From: Pseudophaeobacter sp.
GTDB lineage: Bacteria > Pseudomonadota > Alphaproteobacteria > Rhodobacterales > Rhodobacteraceae
DNA: 64,000 bases
Reading direction: 5' to 3'
Assembly: GCA_027019165.1 (NCBI GenBank)
Contig: JALUXC010000023.1
Location: forward strand, 99,624 to 163,623
Part shown: piece by piece, positions 26,315-34,508 of the stretch
How the letters are laid out: the number at the start of each line of letters is the position of its first letter
How positions within the stretch are numbered: position 1 is the first letter of the stretch
Made by a program: the position numbers and the translations under genes
The notes under the pieces: generated by a model
Told to the model about the DNA's origin: nothing
What the model saw: only the letters and a program-made list of their open reading frames with translations
Database searches by the model: none

Positions 26315-26962
26315 TCAACCGGTCATCGCCATCGGCGCGATGGGGCCGGCATCCCCAAAGGCACGGTCGAACCACAGGCGGGACAGTTCGGGGGCGATGC
26401 CAGCCCGTTTGGCCACAACGTCATAGCTCTCGGGCGTGAACTCCCACAGACCAACACTGATCTGATCTCGGCCCTCGCCCTGGCTGCCCAGCACTTCGGG
26501 GCTGGAGCCGATGGCGCGATAGATCCGCACCATGCGTTTGTCAAAAACACCCACAAAGTGACGCACACCAAAATTGCGCATGATCTCACCACCGCCTAGC
26601 ATCAAGGCGCCGGCAACGCGAGAGGGTGCATGGCGCGACAGGCAGAACCGTGTGCACTCCCAGATCAGCGGGCTCACGATCGGCGCACCGCCGGTCAGAT
26701 GGCCGAAGATCTCGTTCACCATCACGCGGCCCGTGGTCGGCAGAAACCGCATCGAGCCGCCATGGCTGCCATCCGGCATTTCCCAGATCACATAGAGCGG
26801 ATCCAAGGCGTCATACTGATCGCGCTCTTCTCCTTTGGCGTTCACACACACATCCCAACCGAGCCGCGTGCGAAACTGATCCGCGCGATCCGTGAACATG
26901 GAGTGGGCCAGTTCCGGGTATTTGTGAAGGTCGTGTCCGTAGATGTATCGAAGCATTTGCAT
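26315..26962 (-). CDS. Acyl-homoserine-lactone synthase (LuxI family)
   Basis: 215 residues. Conserved LuxI features are DQFRTRLGWDV (the invariant R and W), DQYDALDPLYVIW, GSMRFLP (S-adenosylmethionine pocket) and ECTRFCLS. It makes an N-acyl-homoserine lactone from SAM and acyl-ACP in the cytoplasm. The start follows AAAGGGGAC on the minus strand. It lies 105 bases downstream of luxR on the same strand. The acyl chain cannot be read from sequence. Confidence 0.95.
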   Translation of the reverse strand: MQMLRYIYGHDLHKYPELAHSMFTDRADQFRTRLGWDVCVNAKGEERDQYDALDPLYVIWEMPDGSHGGSMRFLPTTGRVMVNEIFGHLTGGAPIVSPLIWECTRFCLSRHAPSRVAGALMLGGGEIMRNFGVRHFVGVFDKRMVRIYRAIGSSPEVLGSQGEGRDQISVGLWEFTPESYDVVAKRAGIAPELSRLWFDRAFGDAGPIAPMAMTG

Positions 26963-27014
26963 TGTCCCCTTTAGCTTGAAATGCAGGAACAGCCTACGCC
27001 CGAAAAGATATCTC

Positions 27015-27028
27015 CCAAAGCCCTTTGG
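27015..27028. promoter_or_regulatory. Inverted repeat between luxR and luxI
   Basis: CCAAAG-CC-CTTTGG is a perfect 14-base inverted repeat 53-66 bases upstream of the luxI start. It could be a LuxR-type operator or a weak transcript barrier; it is not followed by a T-tract on the minus strand. Confidence 0.35.
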
Positions 27029-27067
27029 TAACACTTTGAGGCCAATTTTTACATTTTTTTCAATGAC

Positions 27068-27787
27068 TTAAACAACGATGAGGCCACAACTAAGGGCCCG
27101 CGCAATTGCATGCGTGGTGTTAAGCGCGCCAAGCTTGAAACGTGCACTTTCGATGTATACACGCAACGTATGTTCGGAAATCGACAAGGTTTGTGCGACT
27201 TGCGCACGGCTGTACCCGATGGCCAGCAGCGTTAGTGCATCGATTTCACGCGGCGATAGGGTCTGTGCTTTTTCAGGTCCGCGATCCGGCTCAAATTCCA
27301 GCGCTTTTCGATTGAAATAATGCGCCATGAGAATCAGTTCGCGACTGTGGTTTTCGGTAAATTCAGCCCATTCTTCATCCTCGCAATTGTGATTGACGGT
27401 AAACAGCGCAAATTGCCCGTTCGGTCCGCGAATCGGAATCGAATACCCCTGATTGCCGACCCCATGGGCCAAGGCGTCCTTCAGGAATATCCGCGCAGAT
27501 TTGGTGGACCAGTCGAGCCGTTTCCAGTCGACGGGGTGAAATCTCTGGTAACAGCCGATAATGACCGGATCCGTGCGCAGGTATCCCTGCTCAAGATAGT
27601 GCTGGACCCAGGAGTCGTCATAGGTGCCGCAGCCGTATTGCTCCCCGGCGCTGTCGACCCAGTGGTAGACGATATGATCGACGCCAAAGGCATCCCGCAC
27701 GCGCTCGGTGATCTCTTGCAGACCATCAAGAGTCGTGGTGGCATCCAAATCCTCCAGAATGCCGTCGAGATCTACCTTCTTCCCCAT
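27068..27787 (-). CDS. LuxR family autoinducer-binding transcriptional regulator
   Basis: 239 residues. The N-terminal autoinducer-binding domain (about 20-165) has VYHWVDSAGEQYGCGTYDDSWV and the conserved D in YLRTDPVI. The C-terminal GerE-type helix-turn-helix (about 175-235) has LSPREIDALTLLAIGYSRAQVAQTLSISEHTLRVYIESARFKLGA, split here only in reading. It should bind the signal made by the adjacent LuxI. The start at 27787 lacks a clear ribosome-binding site and lies inside the preceding small ORF, so coupled translation is likely; a TTG 63 bases upstream is the alternative. Confidence 0.92.
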   Translation of the reverse strand: MGKKVDLDGILEDLDATTTLDGLQEITERVRDAFGVDHIVYHWVDSAGEQYGCGTYDDSWVQHYLEQGYLRTDPVIIGCYQRFHPVDWKRLDWSTKSARIFLKDALAHGVGNQGYSIPIRGPNGQFALFTVNHNCEDEEWAEFTENHSRELILMAHYFNRKALEFEPDRGPEKAQTLSPREIDALTLLAIGYSRAQVAQTLSISEHTLRVYIESARFKLGALNTTHAIARALSCGLIVV

Positions 27788-27944
27788 AGGATCGCGCACC
27801 GTTGTCGTCTGCTTTTGGGGAGATATCCGCGTAAGCAATATCCAGCGCAATATCGAGCTGATCGCTTAGCCTCCCCAGACCTTTTGCAGCGGCAACCTCC
27901 CTGAGGTCAACGAGAACGTCCAAAATCCATCCATTTTCTCCCAT
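27726..27944 (-). CDS. Small protein overlapping the luxR start, probably conserved in roseobacters
   Basis: A 72-codon frame starting MGENGWILDVLVDLREVAAAKGLGRLSDQLDIALDIA after AGGGGG, six bases upstream. The N-terminal 40 residues are a regular amphipathic helical sequence that I recall from short Rhodobacteraceae proteins encoded just before regulators. The tail after residue 45 is Gly/Ser/His-rich and runs 62 bases into luxR in another frame. It may be a leader whose translation couples to luxR, or a small regulator binding protein. The function is unknown. Confidence 0.6.
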   Translation of the reverse strand: MGENGWILDVLVDLREVAAAKGLGRLSDQLDIALDIAYADISPKADDNGARSYGEEGRSRRHSGGFGCHHDS

Positions 27945-28086
27945 TGCGGCCCCCTGAGGCTTTCCAATTCATGATCCAACCGTAATTTCTTTGCAAAATT
28001 TCGCATATTCGCAGGTTCTTCTTCCCCCGAAATAGGGAGGCACCGACGTGTAAGCTGCTGATTTCTCGTTTCACGCCTTCTGAACC

Positions 28087-28133
28087 ACAAAAAAAGAGCG
28101 AACCATTTTAGATGATTCGCTCTTGCATTTTTT
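28087..28133. terminator. Bidirectional-looking terminator after ccr
   Basis: The hairpin arms AAGAGCGAA (28094-28102) and TTCGCTCTT (28116-28124) extend inward by further pairs. An A-tract lies on the left and a T-tract on the right, so on the minus strand the ccr transcript would end in a U-run. It separates ccr from the luxR transcription unit. Confidence 0.8.
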
Positions 28134-28160
28134 GGCGGCTGTCGCCTCGTATTTTACGGC

Positions 28161-29447
28161 CTATTTACCCGCGTCGAGCACCTCGCCCAGGGTGCGCATG
28201 CCGGTCTTGGGGGCCTGCACCAGGACTGACATATTGCCCGGCAGATGCTCGTTGCGCAGCATCTTCATGTGCGCTTCGGGAAGGTCGTTCCAGGCAAAAA
28301 CCTCCGACATGCAGGGATCAAGACGGCGCTCGATCATCAGCTTGTTGGCGGCCGAGGCCTGCTTGAGATGGGCAAAGTGCGAGCCCTGCAGACGCTTCTG
28401 ATGCATCCACATGTAGCGCACGTCAAAGGTACAGTTGAAGCCGGAGGTGCCTGCGCAGATCACGACCATGCCGCCCTTTTTCACCACGAAGGTAGAGACC
28501 GGGAAGGTCGCCTCGCCGGGGTGTTCAAAGACCATGTCCACGTTCACGCCCTTGCCGGTGATGTCCCAGATCGCCTTGCCGAACTTGCGGGCTTCCTTGA
28601 ACCAGTTGGCGTATTCCGGTGTGTTGACCGTGGGCAGCTGGCCCCAGCAGTTGAAGTCCTTGCGGTTCAGCACGCCCTTGGCGCCCAGCCCCATGACAAA
28701 GTCACGTTTGCTTTCGTCCGAGATCACGCCGATCGCGTTGGCACCGGCGGTGTTGATCAGCTGGATCGCGTAAGAGCCAAGACCGCCCGAGGCGCCCCAA
28801 ACCAGAACGTTCTGACCCGGCTTCAGGTCGTGCGGCTCGTGACCAAACAGCATCCGGTAGGCGGTGGCCAGCGTCAGCGTATAGCAGGCAGCCTCTTCCC
28901 AGGTCAGGTGCTTGGGGCGCGGCATCAGCTGCTGGGCCTGCACATTGGTGAACTGGGCAAAAGAGCCATCGGGCGTTTCATAGCCCCAGATACGCTGGCT
29001 GGGAGAGTACATCGGGTCGCCACCGTTGCATTCCTCGTCGTCGCCATCGTCCTGGTTGCAGTGGATCACCACCTCGTCGCCGACTTTCCAGCGGGTGACC
29101 TTGTCACCCACGGCCCAGACGATGCCAGACGCATCCGAACCGGCAATGTGATACGGCGCCTTGTGGCCATCAAAAGGCGAGATCGGCTTGCCCAAAGCTG
29201 CCCAGACGCCATTGTAGTTGACGCCCGCTGCCATCACCAGGACCAGCACCTCGTGGCTGTCCAGCTGGGGCACATCCACCACTTCCTCGACCATGGCGGT
29301 GTTCGGCTCGCCATGACGCTCCTTACGGATGGTCCAGGCGTACATCTTCTTGGGGACGTAACCCATCGGGGGGATTTCGCCCATCTCATAGAGATCCTTC
29401 TCGGGCGCCTCGTAGGACAGAACGTCAGTCTGCGTGTCCAGAGCCAT
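28161..29447 (-). CDS. ccr: Crotonyl-CoA carboxylase/reductase
   Basis: 428 residues of the MDR superfamily. It begins MALDTQTDVLSYEAPEKDLYEMGEIPP after AAGGAGG. Family features are GSDASGIVWAVGDKV, HCNQDDGDDEECNGGDPMYSPSQRIWGYE, and the nucleotide loop VWGASGGLGSYAIQL. The enzyme reduces crotonyl-CoA with NADPH and CO2 to (2S)-ethylmalonyl-CoA, the key step of the ethylmalonyl-CoA pathway. meaA of the same pathway lies 1.7 kb away on the other strand. A 15-base motif is shared by the upstream regions of both genes. Confidence 0.96.
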   Translation of the reverse strand: MALDTQTDVLSYEAPEKDLYEMGEIPPMGYVPKKMYAWTIRKERHGEPNTAMVEEVVDVPQLDSHEVLVLVMAAGVNYNGVWAALGKPISPFDGHKAPYHIAGSDASGIVWAVGDKVTRWKVGDEVVIHCNQDDGDDEECNGGDPMYSPSQRIWGYETPDGSFAQFTNVQAQQLMPRPKHLTWEEAACYTLTLATAYRMLFGHEPHDLKPGQNVLVWGASGGLGSYAIQLINTAGANAIGVISDESKRDFVMGLGAKGVLNRKDFNCWGQLPTVNTPEYANWFKEARKFGKAIWDITGKGVNVDMVFEHPGEATFPVSTFVVKKGGMVVICAGTSGFNCTFDVRYMWMHQKRLQGSHFAHLKQASAANKLMIERRLDPCMSEVFAWNDLPEAHMKMLRNEHLPGNMSVLVQAPKTGMRTLGEVLDAGK

Positions 29448-29471
29448 GATGGCCTCCTTCGTATGAAACAT

Positions 29472-29486
29472 TTCGCCGCAATGCAG
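29472..29486. promoter_or_regulatory. Shared 15-base motif upstream of ccr
   Basis: TTCGCCGCAATGCAG lies 25-39 bases upstream of the ccr start and recurs exactly at 31066-31080 between plsB and meaA. It could bind a common regulator of acetyl-CoA assimilation. Confidence 0.45.
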
Positions 29487-29558
29487 AATCGCGGGCCTCC
29501 CTAGGGAATAGAAACGGCAAGGTAATAATGCAACCCCATTTGAGGTCGTTTTGTAATT

Positions 29559-30998
29559 TTATGACTTCGCGACCGCAGAAATTTCTTTAGCGCCCGCAGC
29601 ATCCGACGTCAGAGAACCCGCCGGAACTAGGTGCCGGATCGAGTTGGCGTAGTAGGTCAGTAGGTCCCGTTTGCCCGAAACAGGCAGGTAACGCCCCCGC
29701 TCGGCCCGGATGAGTCCGCGCTGGATCAGGATTCGCAGCGCCGCCTCAACTGCATAGGCATGGCTGTGACGCGGCACATGAACATGGGCCATCGGCATGC
29801 GCTCCAGCAGGGCGCCCATGCGATGTTCCAATGCGCTGCGCGACATCGCCCCTTCGGACAACAAGAGCCAGGCGACCGCAGGCACCGGCAGCACCGGAAC
29901 GATCTCCCCAATCCGCTCCATCAACTCCTCTGACAGGGGCCCGGGCAGATCGTCAGCCCCCTGCCCCTCTGGCGGCTGCGCAACCGTGAACTCCGCGAGG
30001 CTCAAGGGGCGGCCAAAGTTCACCGCCGCATAGCCAAAGCGGTGATAGCGCCCGGTCATCCAGAGCCACAGCTGCCGCAGCATCCGCGCCATGATGACCC
30101 CGATACGAGCCTTGAACCGTCGCTCGCCCGCGCGCCCGGCCGAGGTGAGGATCTTGTCTTCCAACACCCAGTCATAGTTCAGCCCCACCGGCACAAAGAC
30201 AACGTCCCGACTGGGGCCCGCTGCGCCCTGCGCCGCGACAATGTATTTCAAAAGCCCCATGCGCGGCGGGGCCAGCGCCCCATCAAGGCTCAGGCCCCCT
30301 TCGGGAAACATCGCCTGCGTTGCGCCCCCTTGCGTCGCGAGGCGCACATAGGTCGCCAGCACCCGGCGATAGAGTTCATTGCGGGATCTGCGGCGGATGA
30401 AATAGGCGCCCATCGCCCGGATTAGCCGCGACAGAGGCCAGACCCGTGCCCATTCCCCCACCGCGTAGGACAGCGCCGAGCGCCGCGCCGCCAGATAGGT
30501 GATCAGCACATAGTCCATATTGCTGCGGTGGTTCATCACAAAGACCAGTGTCGCCTCCGGGTCGATCCGGCGCAGGGCTTCTTCGTCCTGATGGCCCAGC
30601 CGAACCCGGTAGATCGCATTCGAGAGCCACCGGGTAACCCGAATGGCAAAGCTGAAATAGGTGAAGGCGGAAAAGGAGGGCACGATCTCGCGCGCATAGC
30701 GCCGCGCCTCTTCAAAGGCGACATTGTCGGGAATGCCTTCGGCTGCCGCGTGATCGGCCACCGCCTGCGCCACCTGCGGATCATAGATCAGCCGCTGGAT
30801 CATGTCATAGCGCCGCGCCAGTCGAAACGGTTCGATCGGGCGTTCCAGCCGCCGGTTGAGCCGGGCCACCGCCCGCTCCAGCCGCCGCCGGAAGAACCAG
30901 CGCACAGAGGGGAACAGAAAATGCGAGGCAAAGGTGACCGCCGCAAAGAGCAGGATCAGCGCGAACAGCCAAATCGGGATCTCGACGGTCTCGGTCAT
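29559..30998 (-). CDS. Glycerol-3-phosphate acyltransferase (PlsB-type), membrane-anchored
   Basis: 479 residues from MTETVEIPIWLFALILLFAAVTF, with an N-terminal membrane helix. Acyltransferase blocks in order are NHRSNMDYVL (H-x4-D catalytic), a second block GAYFIRRRSRNELYRRVLATY and the FPEGG block in QAMFPEGGLSLDG. These are typical of PlsB/PlsC-like acyltransferases of the GPAT group, which place the first acyl chain on glycerol-3-phosphate. An upstream in-frame ATG at 31091 would add an unlikely 31 residues without a good ribosome-binding site. The gene is divergent from meaA. Confidence 0.85.
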   Translation of the reverse strand: MTETVEIPIWLFALILLFAAVTFASHFLFPSVRWFFRRRLERAVARLNRRLERPIEPFRLARRYDMIQRLIYDPQVAQAVADHAAAEGIPDNVAFEEARRYAREIVPSFSAFTYFSFAIRVTRWLSNAIYRVRLGHQDEEALRRIDPEATLVFVMNHRSNMDYVLITYLAARRSALSYAVGEWARVWPLSRLIRAMGAYFIRRRSRNELYRRVLATYVRLATQGGATQAMFPEGGLSLDGALAPPRMGLLKYIVAAQGAAGPSRDVVFVPVGLNYDWVLEDKILTSAGRAGERRFKARIGVIMARMLRQLWLWMTGRYHRFGYAAVNFGRPLSLAEFTVAQPPEGQGADDLPGPLSEELMERIGEIVPVLPVPAVAWLLLSEGAMSRSALEHRMGALLERMPMAHVHVPRHSHAYAVEAALRILIQRGLIRAERGRYLPVSGKRDLLTYYANSIRHLVPAGSLTSDAAGAKEISAVAKS

Positions 30999-31065
30999 GG
31001 GCCCGACTGTGGCAGCAAAGCCGGGTCCGGGCAATTGTGACGCAGGATAACAGCCTCCACAAAGC

Positions 31066-31084
31066 TTCGCCGCAATGCAGCGAA
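31066..31084. promoter_or_regulatory. Shared motif in the plsB-meaA spacer, extended to an inverted repeat
   Basis: TTCGCCGCAATGCAG (as upstream of ccr) is extended here by CGAA, giving the inverted repeat TTCGC-N9-GCGAA. It lies 79-97 bases before meaA and 68-86 before the acyltransferase start, so it could serve either. Confidence 0.45.
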
Positions 31085-31162
31085 TTGACATGGATCTATT
31101 ATTCCGCTTTACATCGCCACAGCGAAATAAAATTACCGAACCTAGAATCGTGAGGCCCGCCC

Positions 31163-33136
31163 ATGTCGCAGACGCAGAATGACCGCAAAGCCGACCGCCC
31201 CTGGCTGATCCGCACCTATGCCGGCCACTCCACCGCCGAGGCCTCCAACGCGCTCTATCGCTCCAACCTCGCCAAAGGGCAGACGGGTCTTTCCGTGGCT
31301 TTCGACCTGCCGACCCAGACCGGTTACGACAGCGATCACGTGCTGGCGCGCGGTGAGGTGGGCAAGGTGGGCGTGCCCGTCTGCCATCTGGGCGATATGC
31401 GGACCCTGTTTGACCAGATCCCGCTGGAGCAGATGAACACCTCGATGACGATCAACGCGACCGCGCCCTGGCTCTTGTCGCTCTATATCGCCGTGGCCGA
31501 GGAACAGGGCGCCGATGTCAGCAAGCTGCAGGGCACGGTTCAGAACGACCTGATCAAGGAGTACCTCAGCCGCGGCACCTATATCTGCCCGCCCAAGCCC
31601 AGCCTCAAGATGATCGCGGATGTGGCCGAATACTGCTACACCAATGTGCCCAAGTGGAACCCGATGAACGTCTGCTCCTATCACCTGCAGGAAGCCGGTG
31701 CGACGCCCGAGCAGGAACTGGCCTTTGCCCTGGCCACAGCGCAGGCGGTTCTGGATGAGCTGCGCCCGCGCATTGACCCTGCGGATTTCCCGGCGCTGGT
31801 GGGGCGGATCTCATTCTTTGTGAACGCGGGCATCCGGTTCGTGACCGAAATGTGCAAGATGCGCGCCTTTGTCGATCTGTGGGATGAGATCTGCGAGACA
31901 CGCTATGGCGTCGACAATCCGAAGTTCCGCCGCTTCCGCTATGGGGTGCAGGTCAACTCGCTGGGCCTGACCGAGCAGCAGCCGGAAAACAACGTCTACC
32001 GCATCCTGATCGAGATGCTGGCCGTGACCCTCTCGAAAAAGGCCCGCGCGCGTGCCGTACAGCTGCCCGCCTGGAACGAAGCCTTGGGCCTGCCGCGCCC
32101 CTGGGATCAGCAGTGGTCCATGCGCATGCAGCAGATCCTTGCCTATGAAACCGACCTTCTGGAATACGAAGACCTGTTCGAGGGCAACCCCGCCGTGGAT
32201 CGCAAGGTCGAAGAGCTGAAACAAGGCGCGCGCGCAGAACTCGCAAACCTCGACAGCATGGGCGGCGCCGTCGCCTCCATTGAGTACATGAAATCCCGGC
32301 TGGTGGACTCCAACGCCGAGCGCCTGAACCGGATTGAACGCAATGAAACCGTCGTGGTCGGCGTCAACCGCTGGACCGAAGGGGAGCCTTCGCCGCTGCA
32401 GACCGAAGATGGCGGCATCATGGTTGTTGACCCGGCGGTCGAGCAGCAACAGATTGGTCGCCTGAACGACTGGCGCGCACAGCGCGACAACGCAGCAGTC
32501 CAGAAGGCATTGGCGGACCTCCGTGACGCCGCCAAAGCGGGCCGCAACATCATGCAGCCGTCGATCGCAGCCGCCAAGGCGGGTGTCACCACCGGGGAGT
32601 GGGCCGAGGAGATGCGCAAGGTTCATGGCACCTATCGCGGCCCCACGGGCGTGTCCGGCTCCCCCTCGAACAAGACCGAAGGGCTGGACGATCTGCGCGA
32701 GGCTGTGAACGCAGTCAGCGACCAGCTTGGCCGCCGCCTGAAATTCGTGGTTGGCAAGCCCGGCCTTGATGGTCACTCCAACGGCGCCGAACAGATCGCC
32801 TTCCGCGCCCGCGACTGCGGCATGGACATCACCTATGACGGCATCCGCATGACCCCGCAGGAACTGGTGGAACAGGCCCAAAAGGATGACGCCCATGTGA
32901 TCGGACTGTCAATCCTGTCGGGCAGCCATCTGCCGCTGGTTCAGGACATGATGACCCTGATGCGCGACGCAGGCCTTGGCCATATACCCGTTGTGGTCGG
33001 CGGAATCATTCCTGATGACGACGCAGAGCGGCTCAAGAAAATGGGTGTCGCCCGTGTCTATACCCCGAAAGACTTCGAACTGAACTCAATTATGGGGGAC
33101 ATCGTGGAATTGGCGAAACCACCTCAAATTGCGTGA
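31163..33136 (+). CDS. meaA: Ethylmalonyl-CoA mutase (coenzyme B12 dependent)
   Basis: 657 residues. The N-terminal catalytic TIM-barrel domain starts RPWLIRTYAGHSTAEASNALYR with SVAFDLPTQTGYDSDH and carries QVNSLGLTEQQPENNVYRI. The C-terminal cobalamin-binding domain starts near 530 with VVGKPGLDGHSNGAEQIA (the D-x-H-x2-G base-off motif) and ends SILSGSH and VVVGGIIP. It converts ethylmalonyl-CoA to methylsuccinyl-CoA. Size and motif set fit ethylmalonyl- rather than methylmalonyl-CoA mutase, and ccr nearby supports that. Confidence 0.95.
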   Translation: MSQTQNDRKADRPWLIRTYAGHSTAEASNALYRSNLAKGQTGLSVAFDLPTQTGYDSDHVLARGEVGKVGVPVCHLGDMRTLFDQIPLEQMNTSMTINATAPWLLSLYIAVAEEQGADVSKLQGTVQNDLIKEYLSRGTYICPPKPSLKMIADVAEYCYTNVPKWNPMNVCSYHLQEAGATPEQELAFALATAQAVLDELRPRIDPADFPALVGRISFFVNAGIRFVTEMCKMRAFVDLWDEICETRYGVDNPKFRRFRYGVQVNSLGLTEQQPENNVYRILIEMLAVTLSKKARARAVQLPAWNEALGLPRPWDQQWSMRMQQILAYETDLLEYEDLFEGNPAVDRKVEELKQGARAELANLDSMGGAVASIEYMKSRLVDSNAERLNRIERNETVVVGVNRWTEGEPSPLQTEDGGIMVVDPAVEQQQIGRLNDWRAQRDNAAVQKALADLRDAAKAGRNIMQPSIAAAKAGVTTGEWAEEMRKVHGTYRGPTGVSGSPSNKTEGLDDLREAVNAVSDQLGRRLKFVVGKPGLDGHSNGAEQIAFRARDCGMDITYDGIRMTPQELVEQAQKDDAHVIGLSILSGSHLPLVQDMMTLMRDAGLGHIPVVVGGIIPDDDAERLKKMGVARVYTPKDFELNSIMGDIVELAKPPQIA

Positions 33137-33236
33137 AATTACCTAAAATTGCGGAAAATCGGCTTCTTCACGCCTTTTTGCGAACGAAATGTAAAAATGG
33201 GCTAATATTTTGTCTCCGGTTCCGGCATATAGCGGT

Positions 33237-33255
33237 ACACAGGATCATCCTGTGT
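33237..33255. promoter_or_regulatory. Palindrome upstream of the H-NS-type gene
   Basis: ACACAGGATCATCCTGTGT is a perfect nine-pair inverted repeat around a single base, 30-48 bases before the start codon. It is too compact for a terminator hairpin and lacks a T-tract, so an operator, perhaps autoregulatory, is more likely. Confidence 0.5.
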
Positions 33256-33284
33256 GGCCCTATTATTATTGCCGGAGTATCGAA

Positions 33285-33602
33285 ATGAGTGTAGACCTTT
33301 CTTCCATGTCGCGCAGCGAATTGATTGAGCTGAAAGCCGAAGTGGAAGCTGCCATTAAATCGGCCGAAGTGCGCGAGCGCCAAGAAGCCCTGAAAGCCGC
33401 CGAAGAAGCAGCCGCAAAATATGGCTTCTCTCTGGAGGAAATCGCAGGAGGCTCTCGCGGCAGCGGCAAAAAGCAAAAGGCCACTGCAAAATACCGCAAT
33501 CCGAACAACCCCGAAGAAACCTGGAGCGGACGCGGCCGCAAGCCTCATTGGGTTCATGCGGCGCTTACGGCTGGAATGGACATTTCTGATCTTGAAATCT
33601 GA
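33285..33602 (+). CDS. H-NS histone-like nucleoid protein (HvrA/Spb type)
   Basis: 105 residues. The N-terminal half is a charged coiled-coil oligomerization region (MSRSELIELKAEVEAAIKS with many E/K/A). The C-terminal DNA-binding domain is KYRNPNNPEETWSGRGRKPHW, the H-NS AT-hook-like motif of alphaproteobacteria (core W-x-G-x-G-R-x-P). In Rhodobacter the homologue HvrA regulates photosynthesis and nitrogen genes. It may be controlled by the palindrome just upstream. It is followed 24 bases later by deoD. Confidence 0.92.
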   Translation: MSVDLSSMSRSELIELKAEVEAAIKSAEVRERQEALKAAEEAAAKYGFSLEEIAGGSRGSGKKQKATAKYRNPNNPEETWSGRGRKPHWVHAALTAGMDISDLEI

Positions 33603-33626
33603 TCTTTTCAGGCTCGGAGCAAAATA

Positions 33627-34331
33627 ATGACGATCCATATCGGCGCCGAAAAGGGCGATATTGCCGAAACGGTGCTTATGCCTGGTGACCCCTATCGGGC
33701 AAAATGGGCAGCAGAAACCTTTTTGCAGGAGGTGCGCCTCGTAAACGAGGTGCGGGGAATGCTGGGTTACACCGGCACCTGGAATGGCAACCCGGTCACA
33801 ATTCAGGGCAGCGGCATGGGAATGCCATCGCTTTCGATTTATGCAAATGAATTGATCCGCGATTTCGGCGCAAAAACGCTGATCCGGATTGGGTCTTGCG
33901 GTGGCATGCAAAAGTCCGTGGCCGTGCGCGATGTCATTCTTGCCATGACTGCCACGACCGCAGGGTCGCCCTCTGCCAGCATTTTCAAGGAAGTCAATTT
34001 CGCGCCCTGCGCGGATTGGTCCCTGTTGAAGGCCGCAGCCGAAGCGGCCGGACAGCGCGATGTCGCCACCCATGTGGGCGGCATCTATTCGTCCGATACC
34101 TTCTATGACGAACGCCCCGATCTCAACGAACAGATGGTGCGTCACGGCATTCTTGGCGTCGAGATGGAAGCGGCCGAACTGTACACGCTCGCCGCGCGCT
34201 ATGGCTGCCGTGCGCTTGCCGTACTGACCGTGTCCGACCATCTGCTGACCGGAGAGGCCCTCCCCTCGGACCAGCGGGAACGCAGCTTTGGTGACATGGT
34301 TGAAATCGCTCTTGAGGCGGCCTTCAGCTGA
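33627..34331 (+). CDS. deoD: Purine-nucleoside phosphorylase, DeoD type
   Basis: 234 residues of the hexameric PNP family. Features are [21 protein letters not shown] near the start, RIGSCGGMQ, and [17 protein letters not shown] with the substrate-binding glutamate, followed by VSDHLLTGE with the catalytic aspartate. It splits purine nucleosides to base and ribose-1-phosphate. With the BMP-type importer it suggests nucleoside scavenging, though the two loci are 13 kb apart. A strong terminator follows. Confidence 0.94.
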   Translation: MTIHIGAEKGDIAETVLMPGDPYRAKWAAETFLQEVRLVNEVRGMLGYTGTWNGNPVTIQGSGMGMPSLSIYANELIRDFGAKTLIRIGSCGGMQKSVAVRDVILAMTATTAGSPSASIFKEVNFAPCADWSLLKAAAEAAGQRDVATHVGGIYSSDTFYDERPDLNEQMVRHGILGVEMEAAELYTLAARYGCRALAVLTVSDHLLTGEALPSDQRERSFGDMVEIALEAAFS

Positions 34332-34362
34332 CCCCGACGGGGTCGAAGCTCAATCACAATAG

Positions 34363-34397
34363 AAAACGGGCAGTGGAGTGTCTCCGCTGCCCGTTTT
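34363..34397 (+). terminator. Strong rho-independent terminator after deoD
   Basis: The arms AAAACGGGCAGTGGAG and CTCCGCTGCCCGTTTT form a nearly perfect 16-pair stem closed by a three-base loop, ending in a T-run. Confidence 0.9.
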
Positions 34398-34399
34398 TC

Positions 34400-34505
34400 A
34401 TCGGCTGCACCCTGCGGTGATGCAGCGCGCGTCTGCGCGCTGCCGGGCCCAAGGCTTCGTGCGGCCCCAAAGAGGCAGCGCAAAGGCGCGGGAGCCGCTG
34501 TCCTG
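34400..34505. repeat. Intergenic GC-rich repeat copy
   Basis: It contains GCCGGGCCCAAGGC (34442-34455) and GCGGGAGC (34488-34495) in the same order as the copy at 20640-20735. It abuts the 3' end of the DUF1989 gene. Confidence 0.6.
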
Positions 34506-34508
34506 CGT

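Noticed and set aside
27866..28090. Minus-strand frame upstream of the luxR-associated small ORF
   Set aside because: It overlaps the small ORF with the better ribosome-binding site and has a composition without pattern.
31066..31084. TTCGC-N9-GCGAA as a terminator hairpin
   Set aside because: The stem is only five pairs, lacks a T-tract, and lies in a divergent promoter region; a protein-binding site is more likely.
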